30,551 nt of DNA from an uncultured Capnocytophaga sp. (GTDB lineage Bacteria > Bacteroidota > Bacteroidia > Flavobacteriales > Flavobacteriaceae). A program made the translations under genes and the position numbers. The notes beneath the pieces are model-generated. The model saw only the letters and a list, made by a program, of their open reading frames with translations. It ran no database searches and was not told where the DNA came from. Position 1 is the first letter of the stretch; each line of letters opens with the position of its first letter. Location: assembly GCF_938029845.1 (NCBI RefSeq), contig NZ_CALHGG010000140.1, positions 1 through 30,551 on the forward strand, written 5' to 3'. Below, piece by piece: positions 16,932-25,187 of the stretch.

Positions 16932-17630
16932 ATGAAAATAGCACTATTAGGTTATGGAAAAATGGGAAAGACCATTGAACGCATCGCCCTTGAACGAGGT
17001 CATGAGATAGTTTTAAAAGTAGATGCACCAGGGGATTATGACCTTTCCAAAGCACAAGTAGCTATTGAGTTCAGTACTCCACAGAGTGCTTTTGCTAATA
17101 TTAGCAAGGCACTTTCCTTAGGATTGCCTACTGTGGCAGGTACCACAGGTTGGTTGGAACACTATCCAGAGGCTGTGGCTTTATGTAAGGCACATGAGGC
17201 TGCTTTTTTGTATGCTTCTAATTTTAGTATAGGGGTGAATATTTTCTTTGAGCTAAACAAAACTCTAGCCCAATTCATGCAAAAATATCCTGAATATGCT
17301 GTCTCTATTGAGGAGATACATCATACCCAAAAGCTTGATGCTCCTAGTGGAACAGCTATTACTTTGGCTCAGGAGATAATTGAACAAACAGATAAGGTAG
17401 GTTGGGAGTTGGGTGAGACTACTGAAGATAAAATCCCTATTACTGCCAAGCGAATAGAAAGTGTACCTGGCACCCATATTGTTACCTACAAAAGTGTGGT
17501 AGATACACTTGAGATTAAGCATACTGCCCATAGCCGAGATGGGTTTGCCTTAGGAGCAGTACTGGCAGCAGAATGGATTGTAGATAAAAAGGGGGTATTC
17601 TCCATGAAAGATGTCCTTTTTGAGAAATAA
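16932..17630 (+). CDS. dapB: 4-hydroxy-tetrahydrodipicolinate reductase
   Basis: DapB is the second step of the diaminopimelate and lysine pathway, using NAD(P)H. The 232-residue protein is shorter than the enterobacterial enzyme (about 273), as is usual in this phylum. It shows the dinucleotide-binding GYGKMGKTIE, the FSTPQSAFANI and AGTTGW loops, and the catalytic/substrate motif EIHHTQKLDAPSGTA with its conserved histidines and lysine. The C-terminal HTAHSRDGFALGAVLAAEW segment is also conserved. The shortened region lies between the nucleotide-binding start and the AGTTGW loop. It has its own strong promoter. A small conserved gene follows after 29 bases. Confidence 0.95.
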   Translation: MKIALLGYGKMGKTIERIALERGHEIVLKVDAPGDYDLSKAQVAIEFSTPQSAFANISKALSLGLPTVAGTTGWLEHYPEAVALCKAHEAAFLYASNFSIGVNIFFELNKTLAQFMQKYPEYAVSIEEIHHTQKLDAPSGTAITLAQEIIEQTDKVGWELGETTEDKIPITAKRIESVPGTHIVTYKSVVDTLEIKHTAHSRDGFALGAVLAAEWIVDKKGVFSMKDVLFEK

Positions 17631-17637
17631 GTATAAG

Positions 17638-17645
17638 TAATTTTG
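17638..17645 (+). promoter_or_regulatory. -7 promoter box of the small gene after dapB
   Basis: TAATTTTG matches TAnnTTTG, 14 bases before the ATG at 17660. A TTTG at 17619-17622, inside the end of dapB, is the nearest -33 candidate with a 15-bp spacer. Confidence 0.5.
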
Positions 17646-17659
17646 TAAAAATAAATTTT

Positions 17660-17923
17660 ATGGCAAGCGTAAGACGTTTAAAAAAGAATGTTGCTTCTGT
17701 TTTAGGGGAATTAGTAGATACTCTTATTATCTGGGAATTGATTACCGATAAAAAAAATGAGCAATCAAGAGCTATTGTAGAGGAAATCTATGTCACTTAT
17801 GACAAATACCTTGAACAAATCAATCATCCTACTGAAGATAAAGGAGCTTTCTACAAACAGCTTCTTAAGAACTTTGAAGGAGAAGTAAATGCTATCATAG
17901 CAAAAATTAATGCTTTAAGCTAA
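17660..17923 (+). CDS. Small conserved hypothetical helical protein
   Basis: This 87-residue, probably all-helical cytosolic protein starts with a basic segment (MASVRRLKKNVASVLGEL), followed by amphipathic helices (IIWELITDKKNEQSRAIVEEIY and KGAFYKQLLKNFEGEVNAIIAKIN). There is no signal peptide, membrane helix or known motif. Proteins of this size and pattern are common beside core genes in Bacteroidota, but I cannot name a function. It follows dapB, has its own -7 box and ends at a good terminator, so it can be expressed independently. Confidence 0.75.
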   Translation: MASVRRLKKNVASVLGELVDTLIIWELITDKKNEQSRAIVEEIYVTYDKYLEQINHPTEDKGAFYKQLLKNFEGEVNAIIAKINALS

Positions 17924-17946
17924 AAAAGATTTACTTTTTTATTCTA

Positions 17947-17985
17947 CACCAATTACATTTCTTTACAATGCAATTGGTGTTTTTT
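17947..17985 (+). terminator. Intrinsic terminator with T-run
   Basis: CACCAATT (17947-17954) pairs with AATTGGTG (17972-17979), with an inner CATT/AATG extension after one mismatch. TTTTTT follows. It ends the dapB/small-gene unit and rules out an upstream start (17968) for the following secreted-protein gene. Confidence 0.85.
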
Positions 17986-17997
17986 ACATATATCATT

Positions 17998-18606
17998 ATG
18001 AAGAAAACATTGCACTTATTTTTTTTCTTGGCATCTACCTACATTGGTTTTGCTCAACAGACTTATAAGCTCTATGTAGAAGGTGAAAAACAATGGGCAT
18101 ATAGGGAAAATACACTTACCGATTTCGTATATGCCTTCTGTACTAAGGATTTTGAAGCTATAGCCAAGAATCCTGTGATAGGAGACAGTCCAAAAGTAGC
18201 CCAATTGGAGTCCATATATCACAAAATACTGCAAAGTATTCCTACCAAAGAAAGAAATACGCAGATAAGTCTCTTTTTCGGAGAGCGGAAAAAAGGAAAA
18301 GGGCGTATATTCTTTATGACTTTCTTTGAAGGAAACCTAAGAGGTAAGCGCAAAGATGCATTCTTCCAATTTCTTTTAGCAGACAATACAAGAGAAGGTA
18401 TATTTAAGTGTGATACAATTATGATTTCTGATGAAAAACACAGATTCACCTACAAAGAACCTTCGGTAAAGCTCAAAACAAGATACCAAAAGGAAGTAAT
18501 GCAGGAATATGAAGCTCATGCATTAGAGAAAAATGCTAAAAGGGAATTGGAAAACTATATAAATACAAGAAAAAGGTGGCGAAAAATGATGCTTAGTGAT
18601 GAATAA
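17998..18606 (+). CDS. Secreted hypothetical protein
   Basis: This 202-residue protein of unknown function has a signal peptide (about 1-19, MKKTLHLFFFLASTYIGFA followed by QQ). The mature part is charged, with aromatic strands (TDFVYAFCTKDFEAIAKN, RIFFMTFFEGN) and a very basic helical C-terminus (KNAKRELENYINTRKRWRKMM). No lipobox or surface-export signal is visible. The ATG at 17998 is chosen because the in-frame start at 17968 lies inside the terminator stem. It is followed closely by a membrane-protein gene on the same strand, so the two may act together. I do not recognise the family. Confidence 0.7.
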   Translation: MKKTLHLFFFLASTYIGFAQQTYKLYVEGEKQWAYRENTLTDFVYAFCTKDFEAIAKNPVIGDSPKVAQLESIYHKILQSIPTKERNTQISLFFGERKKGKGRIFFMTFFEGNLRGKRKDAFFQFLLADNTREGIFKCDTIMISDEKHRFTYKEPSVKLKTRYQKEVMQEYEAHALEKNAKRELENYINTRKRWRKMMLSDE

Positions 18607-18612
18607 TTGATA

Positions 18613-19092
18613 ATGATTTTTATGCTTCAGGGAAAGAAATACCCTAAATGGGTGAAGAATATATGTTTAGGAAGTATATTTGCTATATCTAATTTAGTAA
18701 TTTATCTAATCTATGAGACAATTACTTCTGATATTGAGTATTATTTTAATAAAAGAGATCCTTATTTCCTCTATGTGATAGTATCATCAATTCTATTTCC
18801 CATATTTCTATTTTTATTTGAGTATAGAAAAAAGAGAAAATATTTTTATTTACTTTTTTATAGTTGTTGGCACCTGCTTACTTTGGTAATAATAGCCACT
18901 ATATATTCTTATTTTGAGATTATTTATTCAGACGGTTATATTGATTTAGTTGAAAATGAATATATAATAAGTCTCTTAGCTAAGAATATTGTTCTATTCA
19001 TAATAGTAGGGGCTATAAATTTTTTTACATTTATCCCGCTCAATATTATTATTTTTTCACTCTCTTTCTTTTTATTGAGGAAGTGTAAATAA
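18613..19092 (+). CDS. Hypothetical four-helix membrane protein
   Basis: This 159-residue AT-rich gene encodes a protein with about four membrane helices: near residues 15-32, 50-68, 78-100 and 122-155. Short charged loops (EYRKKRKYFY) and a KCK end are visible. A TTG at 18607 and ATGs at 18613 and 18622 are possible starts; 18613 is preferred as the first ATG. It begins 6 bases after the secreted-protein gene, so the two are likely an operon. No catalytic motif is visible. The low GC compared with neighbouring core genes suggests an accessory pair. Function is unknown. Confidence 0.65.
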   Translation: MIFMLQGKKYPKWVKNICLGSIFAISNLVIYLIYETITSDIEYYFNKRDPYFLYVIVSSILFPIFLFLFEYRKKRKYFYLLFYSCWHLLTLVIIATIYSYFEIIYSDGYIDLVENEYIISLLAKNIVLFIIVGAINFFTFIPLNIIIFSLSFFLLRKCK

Positions 19093-19158
19093 TCAATTGA
19101 AAATCAATTACTTGTCTTATTTTAAGAAACAACTCAAAATTAACAATTTAGAAAACAA

Positions 19159-20187
19159 ATGGCAGACGATGATTTGATTACAGACGATGAGCTGTACGAA
19201 CACTATAGTTTTAAGGCAGGAAAAGGACAAGAACCGTTACGGGTGGATAAGTTCCTGATGAACTTTGTAGAGAATGCTTCCCGCAATAAGGTACAACAGG
19301 CGGCTAAGGACGGCAATATATTTGTCAATGGGGTGGCGGTGAAGGCCAATCATAGGGTGAAGGCCAATGATGAGGTCAAGGTCATGTTTGCCCATCCTCC
19401 TCATGAATATCTGTTAGTACCTGAGCCTATTCCTTTGGATATTGTCTATGAGGACGAGGAACTAATCATTATCAATAAGCCTGCGGGTTTGGTAGTACAT
19501 CCAGGGCATGGAAATTATCAGGGAACTCTCATCAATGGACTGATATACCATTTTCAACACTTGCCTATGAACAGTTCCGACCGACCTGGCTTAGTGCACC
19601 GAATAGACAAAGATACCAGTGGCTTATTGGTAGTGGCAAAGACAGAGGAGGCTATGAATCACTTAGCTAAACAGTTTTTCAATAAAACTAGTGAACGGGA
19701 GTATGTAGCCCTTGTATGGGGCAATCTTACAGAGGACGAGGGTACTATCACAGGACATATAGGTAGGCACCCCAAGAACCGCCTACAAATGACTGTTTTC
19801 CCTGATGGAAGCGAAGGAAAAGAAGCTATTACTCATTATAAAGTGTTGGAGCGTTTTGGCTATGTAACTCTGGTCTCCTGTCGGTTAGAGACAGGGCGCA
19901 CACATCAGATTCGTGCACACTTTACTTATATAGGACACCCACTTTTCAATGACGAGCGCTATGGAGGAGATAAGATACTCAAAGGGACAACTTCAGCTAA
20001 GTATAAACAATTTGTAGAGAATTGTTTTAAGATCCTACCACGCCAAGCCCTTCATGCCAAGACCTTAGGGGTGGAGAAACCTTCCACAGGGCAAATGCTT
20101 CGCTTTGATAGCGAGATTCCTCAAGATATGCAGCAGTGTATAGAAAAGTGGCGTAACTACCTTAGCAATAGGGAAGTAGAGCAGTAG
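19159..20187 (+). CDS. rluD: RluA-family 23S rRNA pseudouridine synthase (RluD-like)
   Basis: This cytosolic enzyme of the RluA/RluD family isomerises uridines in helix 69 of 23S rRNA. The 342-residue protein has an N-terminal S4 RNA-binding domain (about 22-90, RVDKFLMNFV ... IFVNGVAV) and a catalytic domain with the family motif HRIDKDTSGLLVVAK, where the first aspartate is catalytic. The GRTHQIRAH motif and the EREYVALVWG strand are also present. RluD makes the pseudouridines in the loop that RlmH (encoded here at 6001) further methylates. The RluD-specific name is likely but not proven against RluA/RluC paralogues. Confidence 0.92.
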   Translation: MADDDLITDDELYEHYSFKAGKGQEPLRVDKFLMNFVENASRNKVQQAAKDGNIFVNGVAVKANHRVKANDEVKVMFAHPPHEYLLVPEPIPLDIVYEDEELIIINKPAGLVVHPGHGNYQGTLINGLIYHFQHLPMNSSDRPGLVHRIDKDTSGLLVVAKTEEAMNHLAKQFFNKTSEREYVALVWGNLTEDEGTITGHIGRHPKNRLQMTVFPDGSEGKEAITHYKVLERFGYVTLVSCRLETGRTHQIRAHFTYIGHPLFNDERYGGDKILKGTTSAKYKQFVENCFKILPRQALHAKTLGVEKPSTGQMLRFDSEIPQDMQQCIEKWRNYLSNREVEQ

Positions 20188-20258
20188 TCAGAGGTCTGTT
20201 ATCAGCGGTCAGTAGAAGTCCCTTTTTTGGGATAAAAAACTCAAAATTCAAAACTTAT

Positions 20259-20759
20259 ATGTTATTCAGGCAAGCACAGATAGAAGATTTAGAGGCTATA
20301 TGGCAGATTATTCTCTATGCTAAGCAAACTATGGGGCAGAGAGGAAGCCAGCAGTGGCAAGATGGTTATCCCTTTAGGGAAACTATTGTGCAAGATATAG
20401 CTCTTCACTATGCCCATGTAGTAGAAGAGGCAGGTGAGATTATGGCTTATGTAGCCATTAGTAGTGATGGAGAACCTACTTATCAAAAAATAGAAGGGGC
20501 TTGGCTTAATGATGCACCCTATATAGTAGGGCATAGAATAGCAGTAAGTGAGAAAGGAAAGGGCAAAGGTTTTGGGGCTTATATCATACAACAGGCGGAA
20601 GAAATGGCAATAACTCAAGGTATTCACTCTATAAGGGTGGATACTAACTTTGATAACTATATTATGAAACATATCCTAGCAAAGCAAGGATACCTCTATT
20701 GTGGGATCATTCAGGTGCGCGATGGGAATCGTGAAGCTTTTCAGAAAATTTTAAAATAA
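20259..20759 (+). CDS. GNAT-family N-acetyltransferase
   Basis: This 166-residue acetyl-CoA-dependent acyltransferase of unknown substrate shows the GNAT core: an N-terminal FRQAQIEDLEAIWQII helix, central strands (GEIMAYVAIS), motif A in HRIAVSEKGKGKGFGAYIIQ with the glycine-rich acetyl-CoA pyrophosphate loop, and motif B near SIRVDTNFDNYIMKHILAKQGYLYCG. The N-terminal SQQWQDGYPF segment resembles members annotated as small-molecule acetyltransferases. It is preceded by a repeat-like leader rich in ACTCAAAA and starts 6 bases before aroB, so both are probably co-transcribed. Confidence 0.88.
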   Translation: MLFRQAQIEDLEAIWQIILYAKQTMGQRGSQQWQDGYPFRETIVQDIALHYAHVVEEAGEIMAYVAISSDGEPTYQKIEGAWLNDAPYIVGHRIAVSEKGKGKGFGAYIIQQAEEMAITQGIHSIRVDTNFDNYIMKHILAKQGYLYCGIIQVRDGNREAFQKILK

Positions 20760-20765
20760 CGAAAT

Positions 20766-21833
20766 ATGAGCTTAAAAAAAATAGATACAGGCGATTATAC
20801 TATTTATTTCTCGGAAGATGGCTATAAATACTTAGCAGACTATATAAAAGAAAAGAAATATTCTAAGATATTTGTCCTCTCCGATACCCACACCCATGAG
20901 TGTTGTGTATATACATTCTTGCAGAAATTTCCTTTTGAGGTAGAAATCATAGAAGTAGAAGCAGGAGAAGAGCATAAGAATTTGGATACTTGTCTTTCTC
21001 TTTGGCAGACGCTCTCGGACTTAGAGGCCGATAGAAAGAGCTTGCTTATCAATGTAGGGGGAGGGGTAGTTACTGATATGGGAGGCTTTGTAGCCTCTAC
21101 TTTCAAACGTGGAATTGACTTTATCAATATTCCTACCTCTCTCTTGGCTATGGTAGATGCTTCTATTGGTGGAAAAACAGGAGTAGATTTAGGCGTCCTC
21201 AAAAATCAAATAGGGGTGATTAATAACCCTCAACTCCTACTGATAGATGTGAATTACTTGGGAACACTCCCAAAAGAGGAATTTCGTAGCGGCTTGGCCG
21301 AGATGTTCAAGCATGGACTAATACAATCCTCTGCCTATTGGGAGAAAATGAAAAAGCTCTCTGACCTGACCACAGATGATTTGGAAGAGATTATCTATGA
21401 GTCAGTAGTGATTAAGCATGAGGTAGTCAGACAAGATCCTAAGGAAAAAGGACTTCGCAAAATACTAAATTTTGGTCATACACTTGGTCATGCCATAGAA
21501 TCTTATTGTTTAGCGCATAGACAAAGGCACTTGTTGCATGGCGAAGCCGTAGCCATTGGAATGATTTTGGCGGCTTTCCTCTCTCATAAGCTCTTACACT
21601 TCCCTTGGGAAAAAGTAGAGGAGATAAAGGCTACATTGTTGGATTATTTTCCTCAAGAGGATTTCTCTGCTCAAGAAATAGAATCTATAAGTGAACTACT
21701 AAAATATGATAAAAAGAATGCCTATGGTCATGTTTATTTTGTATTGCTTGAGGCAATAGGACAACCTAAATGGGATATAGAAGTGGAAGATGCTCTTATA
21801 CAACAGGCTTTTGCCTATTATAGTGAGAAATAG
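20766..21833 (+). CDS. aroB: 3-dehydroquinate synthase
   Basis: This cytosolic shikimate-pathway enzyme turns DAHP into 3-dehydroquinate, using NAD+ and a divalent metal. Its 355 residues match the family. Visible motifs are GGGVVTDMGGFVAST (NAD binding), PTSLLAMVDASIGGKTGVD, EEFRSGLAEMFKHG and the metal ligands in NFGHTLGHAIES and HGEAVAIGM. It follows the GNAT gene by 6 bases, and the histidine-kinase gene begins 19 bases after its stop. The identification is secure. Confidence 0.96.
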   Translation: MSLKKIDTGDYTIYFSEDGYKYLADYIKEKKYSKIFVLSDTHTHECCVYTFLQKFPFEVEIIEVEAGEEHKNLDTCLSLWQTLSDLEADRKSLLINVGGGVVTDMGGFVASTFKRGIDFINIPTSLLAMVDASIGGKTGVDLGVLKNQIGVINNPQLLLIDVNYLGTLPKEEFRSGLAEMFKHGLIQSSAYWEKMKKLSDLTTDDLEEIIYESVVIKHEVVRQDPKEKGLRKILNFGHTLGHAIESYCLAHRQRHLLHGEAVAIGMILAAFLSHKLLHFPWEKVEEIKATLLDYFPQEDFSAQEIESISELLKYDKKNAYGHVYFVLLEAIGQPKWDIEVEDALIQQAFAYYSEK

Positions 21834-21852
21834 GAGTAAAAAGGGTAAGCAA

Positions 21853-23130
21853 ATGAGTGTTTCTTTAAAAAATTATACACTAAGACAGGTAGCCCTGGCT
21901 TTTTTGCCTATTATGGTAGTGTGGCTGGGCGTGATTTATATTTTTATCTTGGAGGAAGTTTATGACAATGTAGATGATGGTCTCAAGGATAGGAAAAAAG
22001 AAATCATTGCACTCTCTAAGGAGTATCCAGAGCGTATCCTCTCAGTCAGTGAATATGGGGTAGGACAGTTTAGGGTACGACCTGCTCAGGGAGAGGTGTC
22101 TAAGAAGAATAGTATAAAAAATGAATTTCTCTATGAGCCTTTAGGAGATGATAAAGAACTGTATAGGGTTTTGAAAACAGGTTTTTGTGATGACAATGAC
22201 CGTTGTTATACGTTGGAAATACGTACTTCCACAGTGGAGGAGGATGATCTGATGGTCAATTTAGCTATTGGTATTGGTGTTTTGTATTTGGTGTTGGTAG
22301 TGAGTATGTATATCATTCATTTACTTTTCATTAGGCGTGTGTGGAAACCTTTTAATACCTTGCTACATAATATCAATGCTTACGAATTGGGCAATCGCCA
22401 AGGAGTAGTTCCTATAACAACTCAAGTAAAAGAGTTTGCACAACTTGATGAAAATATTCATCGTATGTGGCATCGTACAGAAGCCATTTTTGACCAACAA
22501 CGTACTTTTATAGGTAATGCAGCTCATGAATTGCAAACGCCTATTGCTATTACTATCAATAAGTTAGAACTGCTTATGGAAGATGAAATGCTTTCCCAAG
22601 CACAGCTTCTGCAACTCTCCGAAGCGAAAGCCTCACTCACTCGTATGGCTACGCTTAATAAGTCTTTACTTACCTTGGCACGCATAGAAAACCGCCAGTA
22701 TGAAGAAGTTTCTCCGATTTGCTTTACTTCCTTGCTTCATACTCTCATTGAGGAATACCAAGACTTGATAGCCTTTAAGGAAATTTCTCTTGAGATAGAA
22801 GAAAAAGTACCTTTTTCTGTAGAGATAAATAAGGATTTAGCAGTAATTCTCCTCTCTAATCTCCTTAGAAATGCCATTAAATATACTTACCCTAAGGGGA
22901 AAATACAAATTAATATAGATAAACATACTTTTTCTATATCCAACGAAGGGAAACGTACTCCTCTTGATCCTGAGAATATATTCAAACGCTTTCATAAGGG
23001 TGACCAAGATAGTACTTCCACAGGATTAGGCTTGGCTATTGTAAAGTCCATAATAGATTTGTATGAGAATATCAGCATACAATACGTATATAAGGAGGAA
23101 AAACATACTTTTTTAATTATTAATTGCTAA
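21853..23130 (+). CDS. Sensor histidine kinase without an adjacent response regulator
   Basis: This 425-residue inner-membrane sensor has TM1 (about 11-33), a periplasmic domain of about 100 residues with an acidic, cysteine-containing segment (FCDDNDRCYT), TM2 (about 138-160), a short linker, a HisKA domain with the phospho-accepting H225 (GNAAHELQTPIA) and a HATPase domain with the N-box (LLSNLLRNAIKYTY) and G-box (STGLGLAIVKSI). The ATG at 21853 is chosen because an upstream start at 21790 lies within aroB. Its neighbours are aroB and a glycosyltransferase, so its partner regulator must be encoded elsewhere. The stimulus is unknown. Confidence 0.9.
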   Translation: MSVSLKNYTLRQVALAFLPIMVVWLGVIYIFILEEVYDNVDDGLKDRKKEIIALSKEYPERILSVSEYGVGQFRVRPAQGEVSKKNSIKNEFLYEPLGDDKELYRVLKTGFCDDNDRCYTLEIRTSTVEEDDLMVNLAIGIGVLYLVLVVSMYIIHLLFIRRVWKPFNTLLHNINAYELGNRQGVVPITTQVKEFAQLDENIHRMWHRTEAIFDQQRTFIGNAAHELQTPIAITINKLELLMEDEMLSQAQLLQLSEAKASLTRMATLNKSLLTLARIENRQYEEVSPICFTSLLHTLIEEYQDLIAFKEISLEIEEKVPFSVEINKDLAVILLSNLLRNAIKYTYPKGKIQINIDKHTFSISNEGKRTPLDPENIFKRFHKGDQDSTSTGLGLAIVKSIIDLYENISIQYVYKEEKHTFLIINC

Positions 23131-23160
23131 TGATTAGTCATTAGTCACTTGTCACTATCT
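23131..23160 (+). repeat. Short degenerate repeat between kinase and glycosyltransferase genes
   Basis: The 30-base gap contains ATTAGTCATTAGTCAC followed by TTGTCACT, so AGTCA-like units recur about every 7-8 bases. Related units occur at 20188-20215 (TCAG/GTCAG) and, on the minus strand, at 29750-29775 (CTAATCACTC). They resemble degraded intergenic repeats rather than operators. Confidence 0.45.
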
Positions 23161-24129
23161 ATGGTTGTCGTTATACTCAATTGGAATGGAAAGCATTTAT
23201 TAGAACAGTTTCTTCCCTCGGTGGTAGCTTATTCCATAGGGGCTGAACTCTATGTGATTGATAATGCTTCTACTGATGGGAGTGTTGCTTTCTTACAAGC
23301 ACATTACCCCCAAATAAAAATTGTACAAAATCCAGAAAACTATGGTTATGCTAAGGGCTACAATGAGGGTTTGAAGCATATCCCAGCCGATGTATATTGC
23401 TTGCTTAATTCCGATGTAGAGGTAATCCCACATTGGTTGGAAGCTCCAATGGATATTTTTGCTCAACAACCCAAGGTAAGTATATTGCAACCTAAAATAA
23501 AGTCCTACAAGCAGAAAAACTATTTTGAATATGCAGGAGCAGCAGGAGGCTATATAGATAAGTATGGTTTCCCTTATTGTAGAGGACGTGTATTTGATAG
23601 CATAGAGGAAGATAAGGGACAATATGAAGAGCAAACACCTATTTTTTGGGCATCGGGAGCATGTTTTTTTATACGAAAAGCTATTTTTGACGAACTTAAA
23701 GGTTTTGATGAGGATTTTTTTGCTCATCAGGAGGAGATAGATCTCTGTTGGAGAGCAAAGAATAAGGGGTATGAAGTCTATTATACCCCTCAATCACAAA
23801 TATACCACTTAGGAGGTGCTACTCTCACAGAAGGAAGTCCTCAAAAAGTGTATCTAAATTTCCGCAATAGTCTTTTTATGCTACTGAAGAACGTACCAAA
23901 GCCTTTTTGGCCTATTACAATTTTCCTTAGAATGGTCTTGGATGGGGTAGCAGGGGTACGCTTTTTCTTTCAAGGAAAGCTCAAAAGTACTTGGGCTATT
24001 ATAAGGGCACATTTTTCTTTTTATAGGTATTTTTCGCATTTCTACCACAAGCGACAAAACCCAACTCTACAACAGTATTATATGATAAGATCTATAGTAT
24101 GGGAGCACTTTGTGAAAGGTAAAAAGTAA
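23161..24129 (+). CDS. Family 2 glycosyltransferase (rhamnosyltransferase-like)
   Basis: This 322-residue GT-A enzyme shows VVVILNWNGKHLLEQFLPSV and VIDNASTDGS (nucleotide-binding start), the LLNSDVEV metal motif, the FWASGACFFIRKAIFDEL loop and the acceptor motif GFDEDFFAHQEEIDLCWRAKNKGY. The pattern is that of GT2 enzymes which add sugars such as rhamnose to lipid-linked glycans. The C-terminus has a hydrophobic stretch (PITIFLRMVLDGVAGVRFFF) that could hold it at the membrane. The ATG at 23161 is preferred to a TTG at 23149 because it gives the canonical N-terminus. No other glycan genes are adjacent, so the product is unknown. Confidence 0.9.
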   Translation: MVVVILNWNGKHLLEQFLPSVVAYSIGAELYVIDNASTDGSVAFLQAHYPQIKIVQNPENYGYAKGYNEGLKHIPADVYCLLNSDVEVIPHWLEAPMDIFAQQPKVSILQPKIKSYKQKNYFEYAGAAGGYIDKYGFPYCRGRVFDSIEEDKGQYEEQTPIFWASGACFFIRKAIFDELKGFDEDFFAHQEEIDLCWRAKNKGYEVYYTPQSQIYHLGGATLTEGSPQKVYLNFRNSLFMLLKNVPKPFWPITIFLRMVLDGVAGVRFFFQGKLKSTWAIIRAHFSFYRYFSHFYHKRQNPTLQQYYMIRSIVWEHFVKGKK

Positions 24130-24158
24130 ATAGATAGGCTGGCTAGGAGAATTGCCAT

Positions 24159-24848
24159 TTATTTTTTAGGAAAGTCCGTTTTAGATTTAGGTAATAGATC
24201 ACCTCCTTCTAAAAACAGAAAAGAATCTTCTTCATATAGTACTTTTCCCGTCTTACTGTCTATGTAGATTTCTTTTCTAGCATAGATTTCCCCTACTTGA
24301 GGCTTAGGGGTATAGAAATCTACTCTATAACAACTTTTTTTTAAGATTGGCTCATATATTTTTTTAACATCCCACTTAATATATCCATCAGAGATCCTTC
24401 TTATATTTACATTATACTCATCTTGAATAAAATCACATAATTCATCAATTGTAAATGTATATTCTTTATCATAATTAGTTTTTTTAATAGCTTTCCCTAT
24501 CTCATTATATTCTATAACTATACCAATAATACAATTATAGAATATTTTCTTAGAACTCCATAATAATTTATTTGATGAATAATAAATATTCTTAGTTTTA
24601 ATAGGAGATTGATAATTACTTTTAACTTCAATAATATTTTCATTAGAAAAGTGTATACTAACCCTTTCAGCTCCTTTTTTAAAAAATTTAGCTCCTGTAA
24701 TGGGATAATAATCAGGGTCTATTTCCCAGTCTTTATATTTGTTTACATCAAAATATTCCATAACTTTATCTTTTTTTAAATTAATATTTAGATCTTGTCC
24801 CTCACTATATAAAGTGAATAAAACGAAAAGTATAAGAATTCTTATCAT
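24159..24848 (-). CDS. Secreted hypothetical protein in an AT-rich patch
   Basis: This 229-residue protein has a signal peptide (about 1-17, MIRILILFVLFTLYSEG followed by Q). The mature part is rich in Asn, Lys and Tyr, with many short strands and two cysteines in the middle region. The end has a KEIYIDSKTGKVLYEEDSF segment that looks like a peptidase-propeptide or PepSY-type strand pair. I do not recognise the family. Hand counts show GC as low as about 15% in parts of the gene, far below neighbouring core genes, which suggests recent acquisition. It faces the glycosyltransferase gene (convergent) and lies next to toxin-immunity debris. Confidence 0.65.
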   Translation of the reverse strand: MIRILILFVLFTLYSEGQDLNINLKKDKVMEYFDVNKYKDWEIDPDYYPITGAKFFKKGAERVSIHFSNENIIEVKSNYQSPIKTKNIYYSSNKLLWSSKKIFYNCIIGIVIEYNEIGKAIKKTNYDKEYTFTIDELCDFIQDEYNVNIRRISDGYIKWDVKKIYEPILKKSCYRVDFYTPKPQVGEIYARKEIYIDSKTGKVLYEEDSFLFLEGGDLLPKSKTDFPKK

Positions 24849-25009
24849 ATTATATTTTTATTAATAATTTCCCATTGCCAACGCCATAAATAAAATCTAA
24901 TAGAATTATAGCTCATTATATTATAAGTTGATAATCTCTGTTTAATATTCCCATGATTAAATATATATTTTTTATTTTGTTTTATCTGCTCTTCAAAGAG
25001 CTACTGATA

Positions 25010-25075
25010 TTACAGGGTTAATAATACTGCCAAATCCTCTTGAAATGCCTCTTTTTCTATTACTAATACTTCCAT
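25010..25075 (-). pseudogene. N-terminal remnant of a small DNA-binding/excisionase-like protein
   Basis: On the minus strand, ATG at 25073-25075 opens MEVLVIEKEAFQ, followed by nine more codons and a stop. This start resembles the N-terminus of small helix-turn-helix (excisionase or MerR-like) proteins carried on Bacteroidota conjugative elements. No helix-turn-helix part follows in any frame. The same frame continues after two stops as a 51-codon open stretch (24845-25000) that I cannot identify. A full TAnnTTTG box lies upstream (25104-25111). The resemblance is short and based on memory, so this is tentative. Confidence 0.4.
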
Positions 25076-25103
25076 TATTACTACTTTGCTATGTTTTTCA
25101 GCG

Positions 25104-25111
25104 CAAAGGTA
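25104..25111 (-). promoter_or_regulatory. -7 promoter box in the accessory patch (minus strand)
   Basis: On the minus strand the sequence reads TACCTTTG, matching TAnnTTTG, 28 bases before the ATG of the remnant at 25075. No clear TTTG is seen at -33. It may still be transcribed into the downstream secreted-protein gene (24848). Confidence 0.45.
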
Positions 25112-25187
25112 GAGTATAAGTACAGAAAAACTTCTCAGCTGGTAGTCTTTGGCAGTGAGAGGTTAGGGGTGGCTTTAACTTTATTGT

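Noticed and set aside
20188..20258. Possible terminator or RNA element with CCC...GGG around a T-run
   Set aside because: The stem is only 3-4 bp and the flanks are degraded TCAG repeats, so no structured RNA is supported.
23293..23793. 166-residue minus-strand open frame
   Set aside because: It is antisense to the glycosyltransferase, whose motifs are complete; no promoter or family features are visible.
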